Shown here one piece after another: positions 46,776 through 56,638 of a stretch of 64,000 bases of DNA; within the stretch, counting starts at the first letter, position 1, and every line of letters starts with the position of its first letter. The notes beneath the pieces are model-generated. The model was not told the origin of the DNA. It did not search any database and saw only the letters and a program-made list of their open reading frames with translations. Source of the stretch: Paeniglutamicibacter cryotolerans (GTDB lineage Bacteria > Actinomycetota > Actinomycetes > Actinomycetales > Micrococcaceae); contig NZ_JACHVS010000001.1 of NCBI RefSeq assembly GCF_014190875.1, positions 744,001-808,000 of the forward strand, given 5' to 3'. Made by a program: the position numbers and the translations under genes.

Positions 46776-49532
46776 TTAGGCGCACGCGCCGTGGTCTGCC
46801 GGGATTTCATCGAGCTGATACCTCGCGAACGCCGCGGCCGGCACCGACGCGTCCACCTCCCCGCGCTTGGCCAGCATCTGCAGCGTACGCACCACCACCG
46901 AGTGCGCGTCGATCTTGAAGAAGCGCCGCGCCGCAGCCCGGGTATCCGAGAAGCCGAAGCCGTCGGCACCCAGGGTCGCGAACTCGTTCGGGACGAACTG
47001 GCGGATCTGATCCGGCACGGCCTTCATGTAATCGGTCACCGCGATCACCGGACCGGCCGCCCCGGCCAGCTGCCGGGTCACGAACGGCACCCGCGGCACC
47101 GCACCCGGATCCAGGAACGATTCCTCCTCGGCCGCCAACCCGTCACGGCGCAACTCGTTCCAGCTGGTCACCGACCAGACATCGGCCGACACCCCCCACT
47201 CCTGGGCCAGCAGGCGCTGGGCCTCGATGGTCCAGGGCACCGCCACGCCCGAGGCCAGCAGCTGCGCACGCGGGCCATCGACCGTGGCCGGGGAAGCCAG
47301 GTAGATGCCGCCGAGCACACCGGCGACGTCCAGGTCCTCGGGCTCCTTGGGCTGCTGGTACGGCTCGTTATACAACGTGATGTAATACATCACGTTCGGA
47401 TCCTCATGCTTCCCGCCATACATGCGCTGAAGGCCGGCCTTCATGATATGCCCGATCTCATAACCGTAGGCCGGATCGTAGGTGATCACCGCCGGGTTGG
47501 TCGAGGCCAGGATCGGGGAGTGCCCGTCGGCGTGCTGCAGCCCCTCGCCGGTCAGCGTGGTGCGCCCGGCGGTGGCACCCATGATGAACCCGCGGGCCAT
47601 CTGGTCCCCGGCGGCCCAGAAGGCATCGCCGGTGCGCTGGAAGCCGAACATCGAGTAGAACACGTAGATCGGCACCAGCGGCTCATCATGCGTGGCATAG
47701 GAGGTACCGGCGGCGGTGAACGCGGCCACCGCACCGGCCTCGTTGATGCCCGGGTGGATCAGCTGCCCGGAGACCGACTCCTTGTAGGCCAGGACCAGTT
47801 CGCGGTCCACCGAGAGGTAGTTCTGTCCGCCCGGGTTGTAGATCTTCGCCGTGGGGAAGAACGAGTCCATGCCGAAGGTGCGGGACTCATCGGGAACCAC
47901 CGGCACCACGCGCTTGCCGAAGTCCTTGTCGCGCATCAAATCCTTGAGCAGGCGCACGAAGGCCATCGTGGTGGCGGCCTCCTGCTTGCCCGAACCGCGG
48001 GCCGCGACCTCGTAGGCCTTGTCCTCGGGCAGGTGGATGGCCTTGGCCTGGGCCCGGCGTGCGGGCACGGCTCCGCCCAGGGCGGCACGGTGCTCCATCA
48101 TGTACTTGATTTCCGGTGCGTCCATGCCCGGGTGGTAGTACGGGGGCAGGTACGGGTCCGCTTCGAGCTGGGCATCGGTGATCGGGATGCGCAGGTGGTC
48201 GCGGAAGGCCTTGAGGTCCTCCAGGGTCAGCTTCTTCATCTGGTGGGTCGCGTTGCGGCCCTCGAAGTGCGGGCCCAGCCCGTAGCCCTTGACCGTCTTG
48301 GTCAAGATGACCGTCGGCTTGCCCTTGAACTCGGTGGCGGCCTGGTAGGCGGCATACATCTTGTGGTAGTCGTGGCCGCCGCGCTTGAGGTTCCAGATCT
48401 GCGTGTCGGACATGTCCGCGACCATTTCCTTGGTCTGCGGGGACTTGCCGAAGAAGTGCTCGCGCACGAAGCCGCCGGATTCAGCCTTGTAGGTCTGGTA
48501 GTCCCCGTCCGGTGTCTGGTTCATGATCTCGACCAGGGAGTTATCGGTGTCGGCGTCCAGCAGGGCATCCCACTCCCGGCCCCAGACGACCTTGATGACG
48601 TTCCAGCCGGCGCCGCGGAAGAACGCTTCGAGTTCCTGCATGATCTTGCCGTTGCCGCGCACCGGGCCATCGAGGCGCTGCAGGTTGCAGTTCACCACGA
48701 AGGTCAGGTTGTCGAGGTGTTCGTTGGCGGCGAGCTGGAGCAGGCCGCGTGATTCGGGCTCGTCCATTTCACCGTCGCCCAAAAACGCCCAGACGTGCTG
48801 GCCGGAGGTGTCCTTGATGCCGCGGTTTTGCAGGTAGCGGTTGGATTGGGCCTGATAGATCGCGTTCATCGGGCCGATGCCCATGGACACGGTCGGGAAT
48901 TCCCAGAAGTCCGGCATGGAGCGCGGGTGCGGATAGGAGGGCAGGGCGTGGCCCTTGCGGGACTTTTCCTGGCGGAAGCCGTCGAGGTCTTCCTCGCTCA
49001 GGCGCCCTTCCATGAACGCGCGGGCGTACATGCCGGGGGAGGCATGGCCCTGGAAGAAGACCTGGTCTCCGCCGGAAGGGTGGTCCTTGCCCTTGAAGAA
49101 GTGGTTGAAGCCGACCTCGTAGAGGGTGGCGGCACCGGCGTAGGTGGAGATGTGTCCGCCGACGCCCACCCCGGGGCGTTGGCCGCGGTGGACCATCACG
49201 GCGGCGTTCCAGCGCATCCAGGCGCGGTAGCGGCGTTCGACTTGTTCATCGCCGGGGAAGTCCGGTTCCTGGTCCACGGGGATGGTGTTGACGTAGTCGG
49301 TGGTGGTCACCATGGGCACTCCGACGCTTTTGGCGCCGGCGCGCTGGAGTAGTGAGCGCACGATGTATTGGGCGCGTTCGGTGCCTTGGGTTTCCACCAG
49401 GTCATCGAAGGATTCGATCCATTCGGCGGTTTCTTCGGGATCGCGATCCGGTAGCTGGCTGGTCAAGCCGCTGCGGATGTGGGAAATATGTTCCTCTACA
49501 ACTTGGATCCGCGGCTCATCAATAATGGTCAT
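46776..49532 (-). CDS. aceE: Pyruvate dehydrogenase E1 component (homodimeric type)
   Basis: A 918-residue E1 of the pyruvate dehydrogenase complex, decarboxylating pyruvate with ThDP for transfer to lipoyl-E2. It has the AceE start ([26 protein letters not shown]), [23 protein letters not shown], the ThDP motif [12 protein letters not shown]...[17 protein letters not shown] and the [21 protein letters not shown] catalytic loop region. No E2 gene is next to it, as is common in actinobacteria. Monocistronic. A dyad (ATGTGA-N10-TCACAT) lies about 60 bases upstream. Confidence 0.97.
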   Translation of the reverse strand: MTIIDEPRIQVVEEHISHIRSGLTSQLPDRDPEETAEWIESFDDLVETQGTERAQYIVRSLLQRAGAKSVGVPMVTTTDYVNTIPVDQEPDFPGDEQVERRYRAWMRWNAAVMVHRGQRPGVGVGGHISTYAGAATLYEVGFNHFFKGKDHPSGGDQVFFQGHASPGMYARAFMEGRLSEEDLDGFRQEKSRKGHALPSYPHPRSMPDFWEFPTVSMGIGPMNAIYQAQSNRYLQNRGIKDTSGQHVWAFLGDGEMDEPESRGLLQLAANEHLDNLTFVVNCNLQRLDGPVRGNGKIMQELEAFFRGAGWNVIKVVWGREWDALLDADTDNSLVEIMNQTPDGDYQTYKAESGGFVREHFFGKSPQTKEMVADMSDTQIWNLKRGGHDYHKMYAAYQAATEFKGKPTVILTKTVKGYGLGPHFEGRNATHQMKKLTLEDLKAFRDHLRIPITDAQLEADPYLPPYYHPGMDAPEIKYMMEHRAALGGAVPARRAQAKAIHLPEDKAYEVAARGSGKQEAATTMAFVRLLKDLMRDKDFGKRVVPVVPDESRTFGMDSFFPTAKIYNPGGQNYLSVDRELVLAYKESVSGQLIHPGINEAGAVAAFTAAGTSYATHDEPLVPIYVFYSMFGFQRTGDAFWAAGDQMARGFIMGATAGRTTLTGEGLQHADGHSPILASTNPAVITYDPAYGYEIGHIMKAGLQRMYGGKHEDPNVMYYITLYNEPYQQPKEPEDLDVAGVLGGIYLASPATVDGPRAQLLASGVAVPWTIEAQRLLAQEWGVSADVWSVTSWNELRRDGLAAEEESFLDPGAVPRVPFVTRQLAGAAGPVIAVTDYMKAVPDQIRQFVPNEFATLGADGFGFSDTRAAARRFFKIDAHSVVVRTLQMLAKRGEVDASVPAAAFARYQLDEIPADHGACA

Positions 49533-49590
49533 GCTGTCCTCTCGAGGTAGAGAAAGTCGAGATGTCCCACAGGACCATTAGACTCTCGCG

Positions 49591-49612
49591 ATGTGAAAAC
49601 TTTTTATCACAT
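49591..49612. promoter_or_regulatory. Dyad upstream of aceE
   Basis: ATGTGA and TCACAT are perfect complements with a 10-base AT-rich spacer, 59-80 bases before the aceE start. The arms resemble CRP/FNR half-sites but with wider spacing. It could bind a GntR/PdhR or CRP-type regulator. Confidence 0.4.
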
Positions 49613-50011
49613 TGCAATAACCAGTGAACTCGGTCACTGCATCCCTGTCAACACTGCCACTCCGGGCACCCCGTTGATTGATCCACAAAAGCCTCCCCCG
49701 GCCGCCTGCCCCCACTCCCCATAGCCGGCGCAGCGCGCCATGCCGACGAATCGCCCACGCGAACGCGCAAGCCACACCACGAGGGTGCCGATAGCCGCAG
49801 GACCATGAGCAGATGGGTGGCATGGAAACCCGACGGGACGGCACCCCTGGCTCACCGCCGACTCCCCTGCATCGTTCATTGGCGCTGACGACAGGCATTA
49901 TCCGGCATGGTCCGAGCACGACGGCGTTGCCGGGATTACGGATGCCCGCAGTGAGGGTGCAACGACGCGCTCTGCGCCCGATTTCGCTCGAAGGCACGAC
50001 GCAGATGAGAA
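49613..50011. other. Gene-free stretch between aceE and tRNA-Ala
   Basis: No supported gene. GC-rich, with short frames lacking starts. It ends in two consecutive hairpins (50012-50036 and 50049-50086). Confidence 0.4.
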
Positions 50012-50036
50012 AGGCCCCCGACCGAAGAGGGGGCCT
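50012..50036. terminator. Hairpin AGGCCCCC-loop-GGGGGCCT
   Basis: An 8-bp perfect GC stem (50012-50019 with 50029-50036) with a 9-base loop, typical of strong terminators. It lies downstream of the tRNA on the minus strand, after the hairpin at 50049-50086. Confidence 0.6.
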
Positions 50037-50048
50037 GTCCTGTTAAGC

Positions 50049-50086
50049 AAACCAGCGAGATATCAATGAAGATATCTCGCTGGTTT
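50049..50086 (-). terminator. 16-bp hairpin after tRNA-Ala
   Basis: Arms 50049-50064 and 50071-50086 are perfectly complementary over 16 bases with a 6-base loop, 7 bases from the tRNA 3' end. A terminator for the tRNA transcript. Confidence 0.75.
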
Positions 50087-50092
50087 ATCTCG

Positions 50093-50165
50093 TGGAGGTA
50101 AGGGGATTCGAACCCCTGACCTTCTGCATGCCATGCAGACGCGCTACCAACTGCGCCATACCCCC
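50093..50165 (-). tRNA. tRNA-Ala (anticodon GGC)
   Basis: 73 bases. The acceptor stem GGGGGTA pairs with TACCTCC (one G-T pair). The D-arm GCGC...GCGC, the anticodon stem TCTGC/GCAGA with loop ATGGCAT (anticodon GGC) and the T-arm AGGGGTTCGAATCCCCT are all present. The CCA end is not encoded. Reads GCC codons. Confidence 0.95.
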
Positions 50166-50436
50166 GAGGAGGTGATTACAACAAACCGTTTGGACTGCCG
50201 AACCGGATAATAATCTACAACACCTTGGGGCCAAAACGCCAATCGGTGCCCGCACCCAGCGGGAAACCCGGATTTCAGTGCCCTTCCCACCTTGGGGGGA
50301 ACCGCTGGTCACGATCCCGCGGCGTGCGGTATGGCCTCGGGCTGCTTCGTGGGAGTCAAGGGCGGGGACCACCCCATGCCATCAGCCCTCGACAAACAGG
50401 CAGAAGCAACTGCCCGGCGCGGAAGCCTGGAGTTCC

Positions 50437-51675
50437 TCAGATCCGAGCCTTCGCCTGTCGCTTTGCACGTGCCCCGGTGATCAGCGCAAGGCACAGCCCG
50501 AGCACTGCCAGACCCGAACCCAGGAACGCAGGCGCTTGGTATCCAAACCCGGCCAGGATGACCCAGGCCCCCAGTGCCGCGCCCATGGCGTTGGCGACGT
50601 TCAGTGCCGAGTGGTTCAGCGACGCGGCCAGCGACTGCGCATGTGGGGCCGAGTCCATCAGCAGCGCCTGAAGACCCGGGACCATCGTCGAACCAGTAAT
50701 GCCCAGCAGGAAGAGCAGGATCAGCGCCGGGGCCTGGAACGGGGACAGCAGGCCGAACAGCAACTGGAAGAGGACCATCGCACACGATGCGACGTAGATC
50801 GAGCCCATCACTGACCAGTCGGCCAACCGGCCGCCAATCACATTGCCCACTACCATGCCCACGCCGTAGAGTCCCAGCACAAGCGGGATGGAGGAGATGG
50901 ACATGCCAGTCACCAGCGTCAGCGTCGGGCTGATGAAGGAATAGACGGCGAAGAAGCCACCGAACCCGACGATGCCGGTCAGCATGGCCAGCCAGACCTG
51001 CCCGTTGCGCAACGCGGTGAGCTCCCGGCGGATGCTTGCTTCCTTGTGGGCCGGCGCATGGGGGACAAAAGTGCGGATGGCCAGCCAGGTCAGCGCGCCG
51101 ACGATGCCCACCGCACCGAACATCCAGCGCCACCCGTAGACCTGGCCCAGGAACACCACCAGCGGCACACCCACGACGTTGGAGACGGAGAGCCCCAGCA
51201 TCACCCAGGCGATGGCCCGGCCGCGCATTGACGCGGGCACCAGCGTCCCAGCGAGGATGGCAGCGATACCGAAATAGGCCCCGTGCGGCAACCCGGCCAA
51301 GAACCGCGAAGCAAGCATCCACTCGTAGGTGGGGGCCAGCACCGAACTCAGGTTGGCGGCGGTGAAGAAGACCATCAGCCACAGCACCATCGTCTTGCGG
51401 GCCACTTTGGCGCCTAGGGCCGTCAGCACCGGGGCGCCGACGACCACGCCCAGGGCGTATGAGGAAATCAGGTAACCCATGCTCGGATTATCGACACCCA
51501 AGTCGATGGCGCCCTCCTGCAGCAGGCCCATGATGCTGAACTCGGTGGTCCCGATGCCGAATCCTCCCAGGGCCAGGGCCAGCACGGCCAGTAGCAGCGG
51601 ACGCCCAGTGAGTAACTGGCTGGCGGTCCGCTTCGAGGTCGGCGGGGAAGTCGGTGAAACGGCGTCGTTGATCAA
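50437..51675 (-). CDS. MFS transporter (DHA1/AraJ-like)
   Basis: A 412-residue 12-helix transporter. Helix 1 has FGIGTTEFSIMGLL, the DHA1 sugar-efflux/NepI-like motif, with SYALGVVVGAPVLTALGAKVARK (motif A) and SRFLAGLPHGAYFG (motif B) next. The second half repeats the pattern. It is likely an exporter, perhaps for sugars, arabinose-type or purine nucleosides as in AraJ/NepI, but the substrate is unknown. It starts with a short N-terminal tail containing SPTSPPTSKRTASQLL. Confidence 0.9.
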   Translation of the reverse strand: MINDAVSPTSPPTSKRTASQLLTGRPLLLAVLALALGGFGIGTTEFSIMGLLQEGAIDLGVDNPSMGYLISSYALGVVVGAPVLTALGAKVARKTMVLWLMVFFTAANLSSVLAPTYEWMLASRFLAGLPHGAYFGIAAILAGTLVPASMRGRAIAWVMLGLSVSNVVGVPLVVFLGQVYGWRWMFGAVGIVGALTWLAIRTFVPHAPAHKEASIRRELTALRNGQVWLAMLTGIVGFGGFFAVYSFISPTLTLVTGMSISSIPLVLGLYGVGMVVGNVIGGRLADWSVMGSIYVASCAMVLFQLLFGLLSPFQAPALILLFLLGITGSTMVPGLQALLMDSAPHAQSLAASLNHSALNVANAMGAALGAWVILAGFGYQAPAFLGSGLAVLGLCLALITGARAKRQAKARI

Positions 51676-51802
51676 GGCGGCCTTCGAGAGTGGGGTGTGC
51701 GGGGTCCCTGTTGCTTCGTCGCATCACGGGGCTGGCCCCACCAGCTTACGCCGATGGCATCCTGGACTTCAGCGGCCGCCCACCGGTCAGTAGCGCCGCT
51801 GA

Positions 51803-53056
51803 TCATATCCCGTCGTTCAGTTCCTCCAGCCCGATGGCAAGATCGGTGAGCCGCCCGGCGGGGATCGCCTTGCCCACCAGAGCACGCAGGGCATCGTTAA
51901 CGTCCCAGGTGTTCACGTTCATCGCGGCACTGATCACACCGTCCGCCAGCCAGAACGCGATGAATGCGCCGTCGGCCAGATTGCCCCGGATGAGCACCTC
52001 GTCACTGGGCGCGGAGCGACCCACGTATTCCATGCCCAAGTCGAACTGGTCGGTGAAGAAGTACGGCTGCCAAGCGTAGTCCTCGATACCCTCCAGGATG
52101 CTGCCCGCTACCAGCTTGCCCTGGCGGATCGCGTTGTCCCAGTGCTCCACGCGCAGGCGTTCGCCCCGCAGGGTGTTCCAGGCATTGGCCACGTCGCCGA
52201 TGGCGAAGACCGAACTGTCCAGTGTCCGAAGCCTGGAGTCGACGACCACACCGTTGTCGATTTCCAGTCCCGCCGCCTCAGCCAGTTCCGTATTGGGCAT
52301 CGCCCCGATGGCCACCAGGACCAAGTCCGCTTCCACGTCCCCCGCACTGGTGTGGAGCCCTGCGGCACGGCCATTGCGTTCGATGATCCCCTCGACACTG
52401 GTGCCCAGGTGCAGGTCGACGCCGTTGCGGCGATGCAGCTCCGCCAGATACCCGCCGATGGTTTCGCCCAGGATCCGCTCCAGCGGCAGGTGCTCGGGTG
52501 CCACCACGGTGACTTCGACCCCAGCCTGCCGGGCGGAGGCGGCGATCTCCAGACCGATCCAGCCCGAACCCACGATCGCCAGCCGCGCCCCGGGCTTGAA
52601 CTGCTCCCGCAGCGCCTCGCTGTCAGCCAGAGTACGCAGGTAGTGCACGCCTGGTAGCTTGGCGCCGGGCATTTTTCCGGGGATCCTCGGCCGGGAACCG
52701 GTCGCCAGGATCAGAGCCTCGTAGTCCAGCTCCTCGCCACCGGACAGCCGGACCTTCTTGGCTTCGGTGTCGATCGACTCGACCCGGGTCCCGAAGCGGG
52801 TGGTGACACGATGCTGTTCATACCAGTCGGCGGCGTGAACGAAGACCTCCTCACGTGGCTTGCTTCCCTGCAGGTATTCCTTAGACAGCGGGGGACGCTC
52901 ATAGGGCCGTTCCGGTTCCTCACCGATCAATATGATGGCCCCTCGGTAGTTCCGTTCCCGCAGCGACTGGACGGCATGGGCCGCCGCCAGTCCCGCCCCG
53001 ATGATGACGCAGCCGGCACCAGCCTTGCCGCTTTCCTCTCCAGCCAGCGAGTCCAT
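51803..53056 (-). CDS. FAD-dependent oxidoreductase, ferredoxin reductase-like
   Basis: A 417-residue flavoprotein of the rubredoxin/ferredoxin-reductase class. The FAD motif is CVIIGAGLAAAHAVQSLRE, ERPYERPPLSKEYL is a class signature, and VGSGWIGLEIAASARQAGVEVTVV is the NAD(P) site. VFAIGDVAN closes the FAD domain. It passes electrons from NAD(P)H to a small redox protein; no ferredoxin or P450 gene is adjacent. It is probably cytoplasmic. ATG 53056 has GGGAG 8 bases before it. Confidence 0.9.
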   Translation of the reverse strand: MDSLAGEESGKAGAGCVIIGAGLAAAHAVQSLRERNYRGAIILIGEEPERPYERPPLSKEYLQGSKPREEVFVHAADWYEQHRVTTRFGTRVESIDTEAKKVRLSGGEELDYEALILATGSRPRIPGKMPGAKLPGVHYLRTLADSEALREQFKPGARLAIVGSGWIGLEIAASARQAGVEVTVVAPEHLPLERILGETIGGYLAELHRRNGVDLHLGTSVEGIIERNGRAAGLHTSAGDVEADLVLVAIGAMPNTELAEAAGLEIDNGVVVDSRLRTLDSSVFAIGDVANAWNTLRGERLRVEHWDNAIRQGKLVAGSILEGIEDYAWQPYFFTDQFDLGMEYVGRSAPSDEVLIRGNLADGAFIAFWLADGVISAAMNVNTWDVNDALRALVGKAIPAGRLTDLAIGLEELNDGI

Positions 53057-53183
53057 GGTTTACGCTCCCCGTTTCGATGTCCCCGGCCGTTGCGGTCGGG
53101 GATCCGTTCCTGCCAGAGTGGCACCGGGGACCGGCAATGGCAACGGTATGCGCCCACCGCTCGGCGGGGTCTAGGCTGGGCCC

Positions 53184-53645
53184 ATGCCTGTTTTCGCACC
53201 GATTCGCAGCCCGAAAATGCGCTCTGCCACCGCAGCCGACCTCCCCCTGATATGGCGCCGCGAATACGCCTACATGCTCGAATTCGAGCCCTCGCAGTCC
53301 GGAGGCTGGCTGACCGCGACGGACAGGAATCTGCATCTATGGATCCAGCAGCTGGACCGCGCCACGGTCATCGAGTCAGATGGGGAGGTGGCCGGCTATT
53401 CGATCTGGATGGGCGAAGACGACGAAGCGGTGCTCATCACGGTGCAAGTGCTGCCCGCGTGGCGTCGGCGCGGACTGGGAGGGCTGCTGATGGACCGGTT
53501 CGTCTCGGAGGCTGATGCCGCCGGACACGCCCGCAAGGCCCTCGGTGTGCTCAAGGGAAACCCGGCCGAGGCGTTATACATCTCGGCCGGGTTCCGGCAC
53601 ACTCACGACGAGGGCGGCTACCGCTTCATGAGCTACGCGTCCTGA
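53184..53645 (+). CDS. GNAT-family N-acetyltransferase
   Basis: A 153-residue GNAT. Acetyl-CoA binding is shown by VLPAWRRRGLGGLLMDRFV (R/Q-x-x-G-x-G), and the last motif by ALYISAGFRHTHDEGGYRFMSY. The strand TVIESDGEVAGYSIWM precedes it. The last 13 bases overlap the convergent dehydrogenase gene. The substrate is unknown. Confidence 0.85.
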   Translation: MPVFAPIRSPKMRSATAADLPLIWRREYAYMLEFEPSQSGGWLTATDRNLHLWIQQLDRATVIESDGEVAGYSIWMGEDDEAVLITVQVLPAWRRRGLGGLLMDRFVSEADAAGHARKALGVLKGNPAEALYISAGFRHTHDEGGYRFMSYAS

Positions 53646-54799
53646 CGCGCCCCGGCCACCAGATGCGGATAACGAGCATCGCGGTGTTGAAAATCCAGAA
53701 TGGCCGTGTTGCGGATGACCCCGTCCTGGATTTCGATCGCCCGTTGGATCGTTTCATTCCCTGCCCACGCATCGGGCCCGGCCACAACCGTGTCGATGAA
53801 CGGCAGCAGCGCCTCGCTGATTTCCCAGCTCGCCGAATTCCAGAGGTACGAAGGGCTGTGGTCAACGGCGTAGTAGTTGATGTTCTCCCCCACGGTGAAC
53901 ATCGGCTCGGCGAAGGACGTCGGAAGCGCCCAATCGAACCCCATGCCCTCGTCGCAGGACACATCCACGATGATGCTCCCCGGGGTGAACGCAGTCAGGT
54001 CTGCGGTGCGCAGATACATCAGTGGGGCATTGGGGTCCTGCAGCGTACAGTTCACGACAATGTCGTTCTCCGCCAAGAACGGCGCCAATGGTACTCGTCC
54101 ATCCTCCGTGATGACCTCGCTGAGGTCCCCCCCACCGTCATGGTCGAACTGCACCATATCCACAGCATGGATCGGCGATGCCACCGCTGCGACGGCCCGG
54201 CTGGTCAACACCCGGACATCATGGATACCGTGGGCGCGTAGCGCGGTGACCGCCCCGCGGGCGGTTGCCCCGAATCCGATCACCACGGCGGAGAGCCGTC
54301 GCCCATAGTCTCCGGTGGAACCGCATAGGGCCAGAGCATGGATGACCGATGCGTAACCGGCTAGCTCGTTGTTCTTATGGAACACATGCAAGCCGAAACT
54401 ACCGTCGCTGCCCCAATGGTTCATCGCCTCGAACGCGATCAGCGTCAGCTTCTTATCGATGGCCAACTGCGTAACCCGCTTGTCCTGGACGCAGTGCGGC
54501 CAGCCCCATAGGACCTGTCCGTCACGCATCTCCTCCAAATCGGCCGCCTGCGGCTTCGGCAGCAGCAGGATGTCCGATGCGGCGATGATCTCGGCACGAG
54601 TCCCGATTTTCCCCACTAAGGGCGCCATCTGGTCATCGTCCATCCCGAACGGCAAGCCGTATCCGGATTCCACCATGATGCGATCCCTGTGTTCGCCGTC
54701 GATGCGCTCGAAGTGGGCGGGGTGGATGGGCACCCGGTGTTCGTCAGACTTGCGGGATGTACCCAGCACTCCCAGTGTCAAAGAATTCTTCACAGGCAT
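53633..54799 (-). CDS. N5-(carboxyethyl)ornithine synthase-like dehydrogenase
   Basis: A 388-residue protein of the alanine-dehydrogenase/PNT-like fold. Its N-terminus (RKSDEHRVPIHPAHFERI) carries the R-V-P-I-H-P substrate motif of lactococcal N5-(carboxyethyl)ornithine synthase and its relatives. The dinucleotide site is SAVVIGFGATARGAVTALRAHG, followed by VDVSCDEGMGFDWALPTSF. Such enzymes make or break N-carboxyethyl amino acids. Alanine or saccharopine dehydrogenase activity is an alternative. Monocistronic. Confidence 0.75.
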   Translation of the reverse strand: MPVKNSLTLGVLGTSRKSDEHRVPIHPAHFERIDGEHRDRIMVESGYGLPFGMDDDQMAPLVGKIGTRAEIIAASDILLLPKPQAADLEEMRDGQVLWGWPHCVQDKRVTQLAIDKKLTLIAFEAMNHWGSDGSFGLHVFHKNNELAGYASVIHALALCGSTGDYGRRLSAVVIGFGATARGAVTALRAHGIHDVRVLTSRAVAAVASPIHAVDMVQFDHDGGGDLSEVITEDGRVPLAPFLAENDIVVNCTLQDPNAPLMYLRTADLTAFTPGSIIVDVSCDEGMGFDWALPTSFAEPMFTVGENINYYAVDHSPSYLWNSASWEISEALLPFIDTVVAGPDAWAGNETIQRAIEIQDGVIRNTAILDFQHRDARYPHLVAGARQDA

Positions 54800-54973
54800 G
54801 TCGCACGTCCAATCGGGACGCCTCGGTGGCGTCCCATATGACCCTCACCGTACACGTGATCACCCTTTGATCGGCAGGGCCTCTGCCCTAGTCGGACCAA
54901 CAGTCCGGCATCAGCGTCAAGTTCCCTGCCGGGGTCGGCTGCTGTACAGAGCATTCGTGCCGAGTCGAGGGCT

Positions 54974-55918
54974 TTAGTCGGAGGCGGCTTCGCGTCGGGA
55001 TTCCCAGTGGCGGAGCACCAGGGCGATCAGCACCGCCGCGACGATGCCAATCACCGTGAAAACAACCCGCTCAATGGTCAGCTCGAACCCCCGTTCAATA
55101 TCGCCAAGCGATGCGAAGATCAACAGCATGGGCGTCAGGGCCAGCGCCTGCATCAGGTAGGCCCCTCCCATGGAGTACCAGACGAGGAAGAACAGGCACA
55201 GCACGGCGACAATGATTGCGCCCCATACAGGAAGGAATAGCACAGCCAGAAGCGCGATGATGGCGCCCAGGAAAGTGCCGATGAGGCGCCCGTTGAGGGT
55301 CTCCCGGCGCTGATTGGGCAGCGGCCGCAGGGCCATCAGAACGGTGACAGCGATCCAGTAACCGTGGGGGATGTCAAAGGCGAGGCTCCAGAACATGATT
55401 CCGGCGCACAATATGCCCACCGCTATGCCGTGCTCCCAGGCAGTCCGTTTTTCAACGGGCAGGGCCGGGGCCTGAAACTTCAGCAGGCGGGTGATCAGGG
55501 CGCCCACGACTCCCCCTCCAAGAATCCACAAGACCGCGGCCCACCAGCTGAGGTCGATGGGACCGGGGCCAAAGAGGATCACGATGATCGGTGTCAGTGA
55601 GAGCAGGCCGGCGGAGCGCTGGTTGGTGAGGGCAAACAGGACAGCGGAAACGAAGATGAGCACGGCGATGGCCCACGGTGTCGAACCGGCCCAAGAAGCC
55701 AGACCTCCCAGTGCCGCGCCAAGGACTACCAGCAGGGCAGCCTGTCGTGGCCGACTGACTGGAGTGACCGCCATCCCCAGGCCCATGGCCAGACCGAAGC
55801 CCATACTTGCCGAGACCCCGCCCAACACGCTCACGATTGCCGAAGGAATCAGGATAGCCACGAGGAGCTTGAGTGTTGTCGGCAAGGTTCCTGGCTGGGG
55901 ACGACTGAGAATCACCAT
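54974..55918 (-). CDS. FUSC-family membrane protein
   Basis: A 314-residue protein with roughly ten hydrophobic helices in two groups, separated by a central cytoplasmic segment (FQAPALPVEKRTAWEHGIAVG). HGYWIAVTVLMALRPLPNQRRETLNGRLIGTFLGA is the FUSC signature region (PYWAAITVLIVLQP...RTLGT). These resemble aromatic-acid exporters such as AaeB but are half the length. Likely an efflux protein; the substrate is unknown. Confidence 0.8.
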   Translation of the reverse strand: MVILSRPQPGTLPTTLKLLVAILIPSAIVSVLGGVSASMGFGLAMGLGMAVTPVSRPRQAALLVVLGAALGGLASWAGSTPWAIAVLIFVSAVLFALTNQRSAGLLSLTPIIVILFGPGPIDLSWWAAVLWILGGGVVGALITRLLKFQAPALPVEKRTAWEHGIAVGILCAGIMFWSLAFDIPHGYWIAVTVLMALRPLPNQRRETLNGRLIGTFLGAIIALLAVLFLPVWGAIIVAVLCLFFLVWYSMGGAYLMQALALTPMLLIFASLGDIERGFELTIERVVFTVIGIVAAVLIALVLRHWESRREAASD

Positions 55919-56248
55919 GGTGTCGCTGCCTTTGCATCAGTCCGGTTAGATGGAAAACTACCCTCCGAGGGGGCCTGGTGAAGAAACCGATATTAACAAC
56001 CACCATACTGCGGCGAATCCGGCTCCCCGACTAAGTCGGAGATCTATTCTTCGCGACACGTTGCGCGCACTGGGGCATACTGAATGATCTTCGGCGCTGC
56101 GGACGATGTCATCTTCCTTGAAACTCCATCAGTGAAAGATCGAGCGATGCCTCTTCGCCCGCAGTTAATCCCCTTCATGCACGATTATGCAATTGACTAC
56201 AGTGATTGCGACACCGTTGAGGAATCGTACGGAGCATTAAACGGAAAA
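55919..56248. other. Gene-free region before tRNA-Ala(CGC)
   Basis: About 330 bases between FUSC and the tRNA terminator. One + strand open frame runs through it into the tRNA, and it is therefore not accepted as a gene. No other element seen. Confidence 0.4.
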
Positions 56249-56266
56249 CCCCCGGAAGTCCGGGGG
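56249..56266 (-). terminator. Intrinsic terminator of tRNA-Ala(CGC)
   Basis: On the minus strand, CCCCCGG ACTT CCGGGGG followed by TTTT, 11 bases from the tRNA 3' end. Here a T-run is present, which makes this one a textbook intrinsic terminator. Confidence 0.85.
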
Positions 56267-56276
56267 GGTGATTTTG

Positions 56277-56349
56277 TGGAGCTTAGGGGAATCGAACCCC
56301 TGACCTTTTCATTGCGAACGAAACGCTCTACCAACTGAGCTAAAGCCCC
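56277..56349 (-). tRNA. tRNA-Ala (anticodon CGC)
   Basis: 73 bases. The acceptor stem GGGGCTT pairs with AAGCTCC, the D-arm is GCTC...GAGC, the anticodon loop TTCGCAA (anticodon CGC) lies in TTTCG/TGAAA, and the T-arm is AGGGGTTCGATTCCCCT. No encoded CCA. Reads GCG codons. Confidence 0.95.
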
Positions 56350-56431
56350 GTGTTCCAAACCTGGCGGCCGTGAACCCTGTAAGAATATCCCCCACAGGTC
56401 CCGTGATGCAAAATGAACCACGTCACATGTG

Positions 56432-56638
56432 CTAGAGATTATTTTCCGACTCTATGGCTTCCCTAGCCGTTGCATATTGACGCTGGATGTAGGCTTCAAG
56501 TTCGCTTCGTTCAACACGCCAGACACCGCGACCACCGATCTTAATGGCCGGAAGATCGCCGCTACGCACCAACGACCGCACCTGGGGTAGATTGACGTTC
56601 AGCTCATCGGCAACGTCTTCCAGACGCATGAATCTCAT
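56432..56638 (-). CDS. BldC-like small HTH DNA-binding protein
   Basis: A 68-residue excisionase/MerR-type HTH: MRLEDVADELNVNLPQVRSLVRSGDLPAIKIGGRGVWRVERSELEAYIQRQYA. The HTH and the wing (IGGRGVWRV) are complete, and the size fits BldC-type or AlpA-like proteins. ATG 56638 is chosen; ATG 56629 is possible. It lies just past tRNA-Ala(CGC). Direct target genes are unknown. Confidence 0.8.
   Translation of the reverse strand: MRFMRLEDVADELNVNLPQVRSLVRSGDLPAIKIGGRGVWRVERSELEAYIQRQYATAREAIESENNL

Noticed and set aside
46620..48752. A 710-codon open frame on the + strand
   Set aside because: Antisense to aceE, with shadow-type composition and no motif.
56084..56338. A + strand frame before tRNA-Ala(CGC)
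   Set aside because: It reads through the terminator and the tRNA itself, so it is not a gene.
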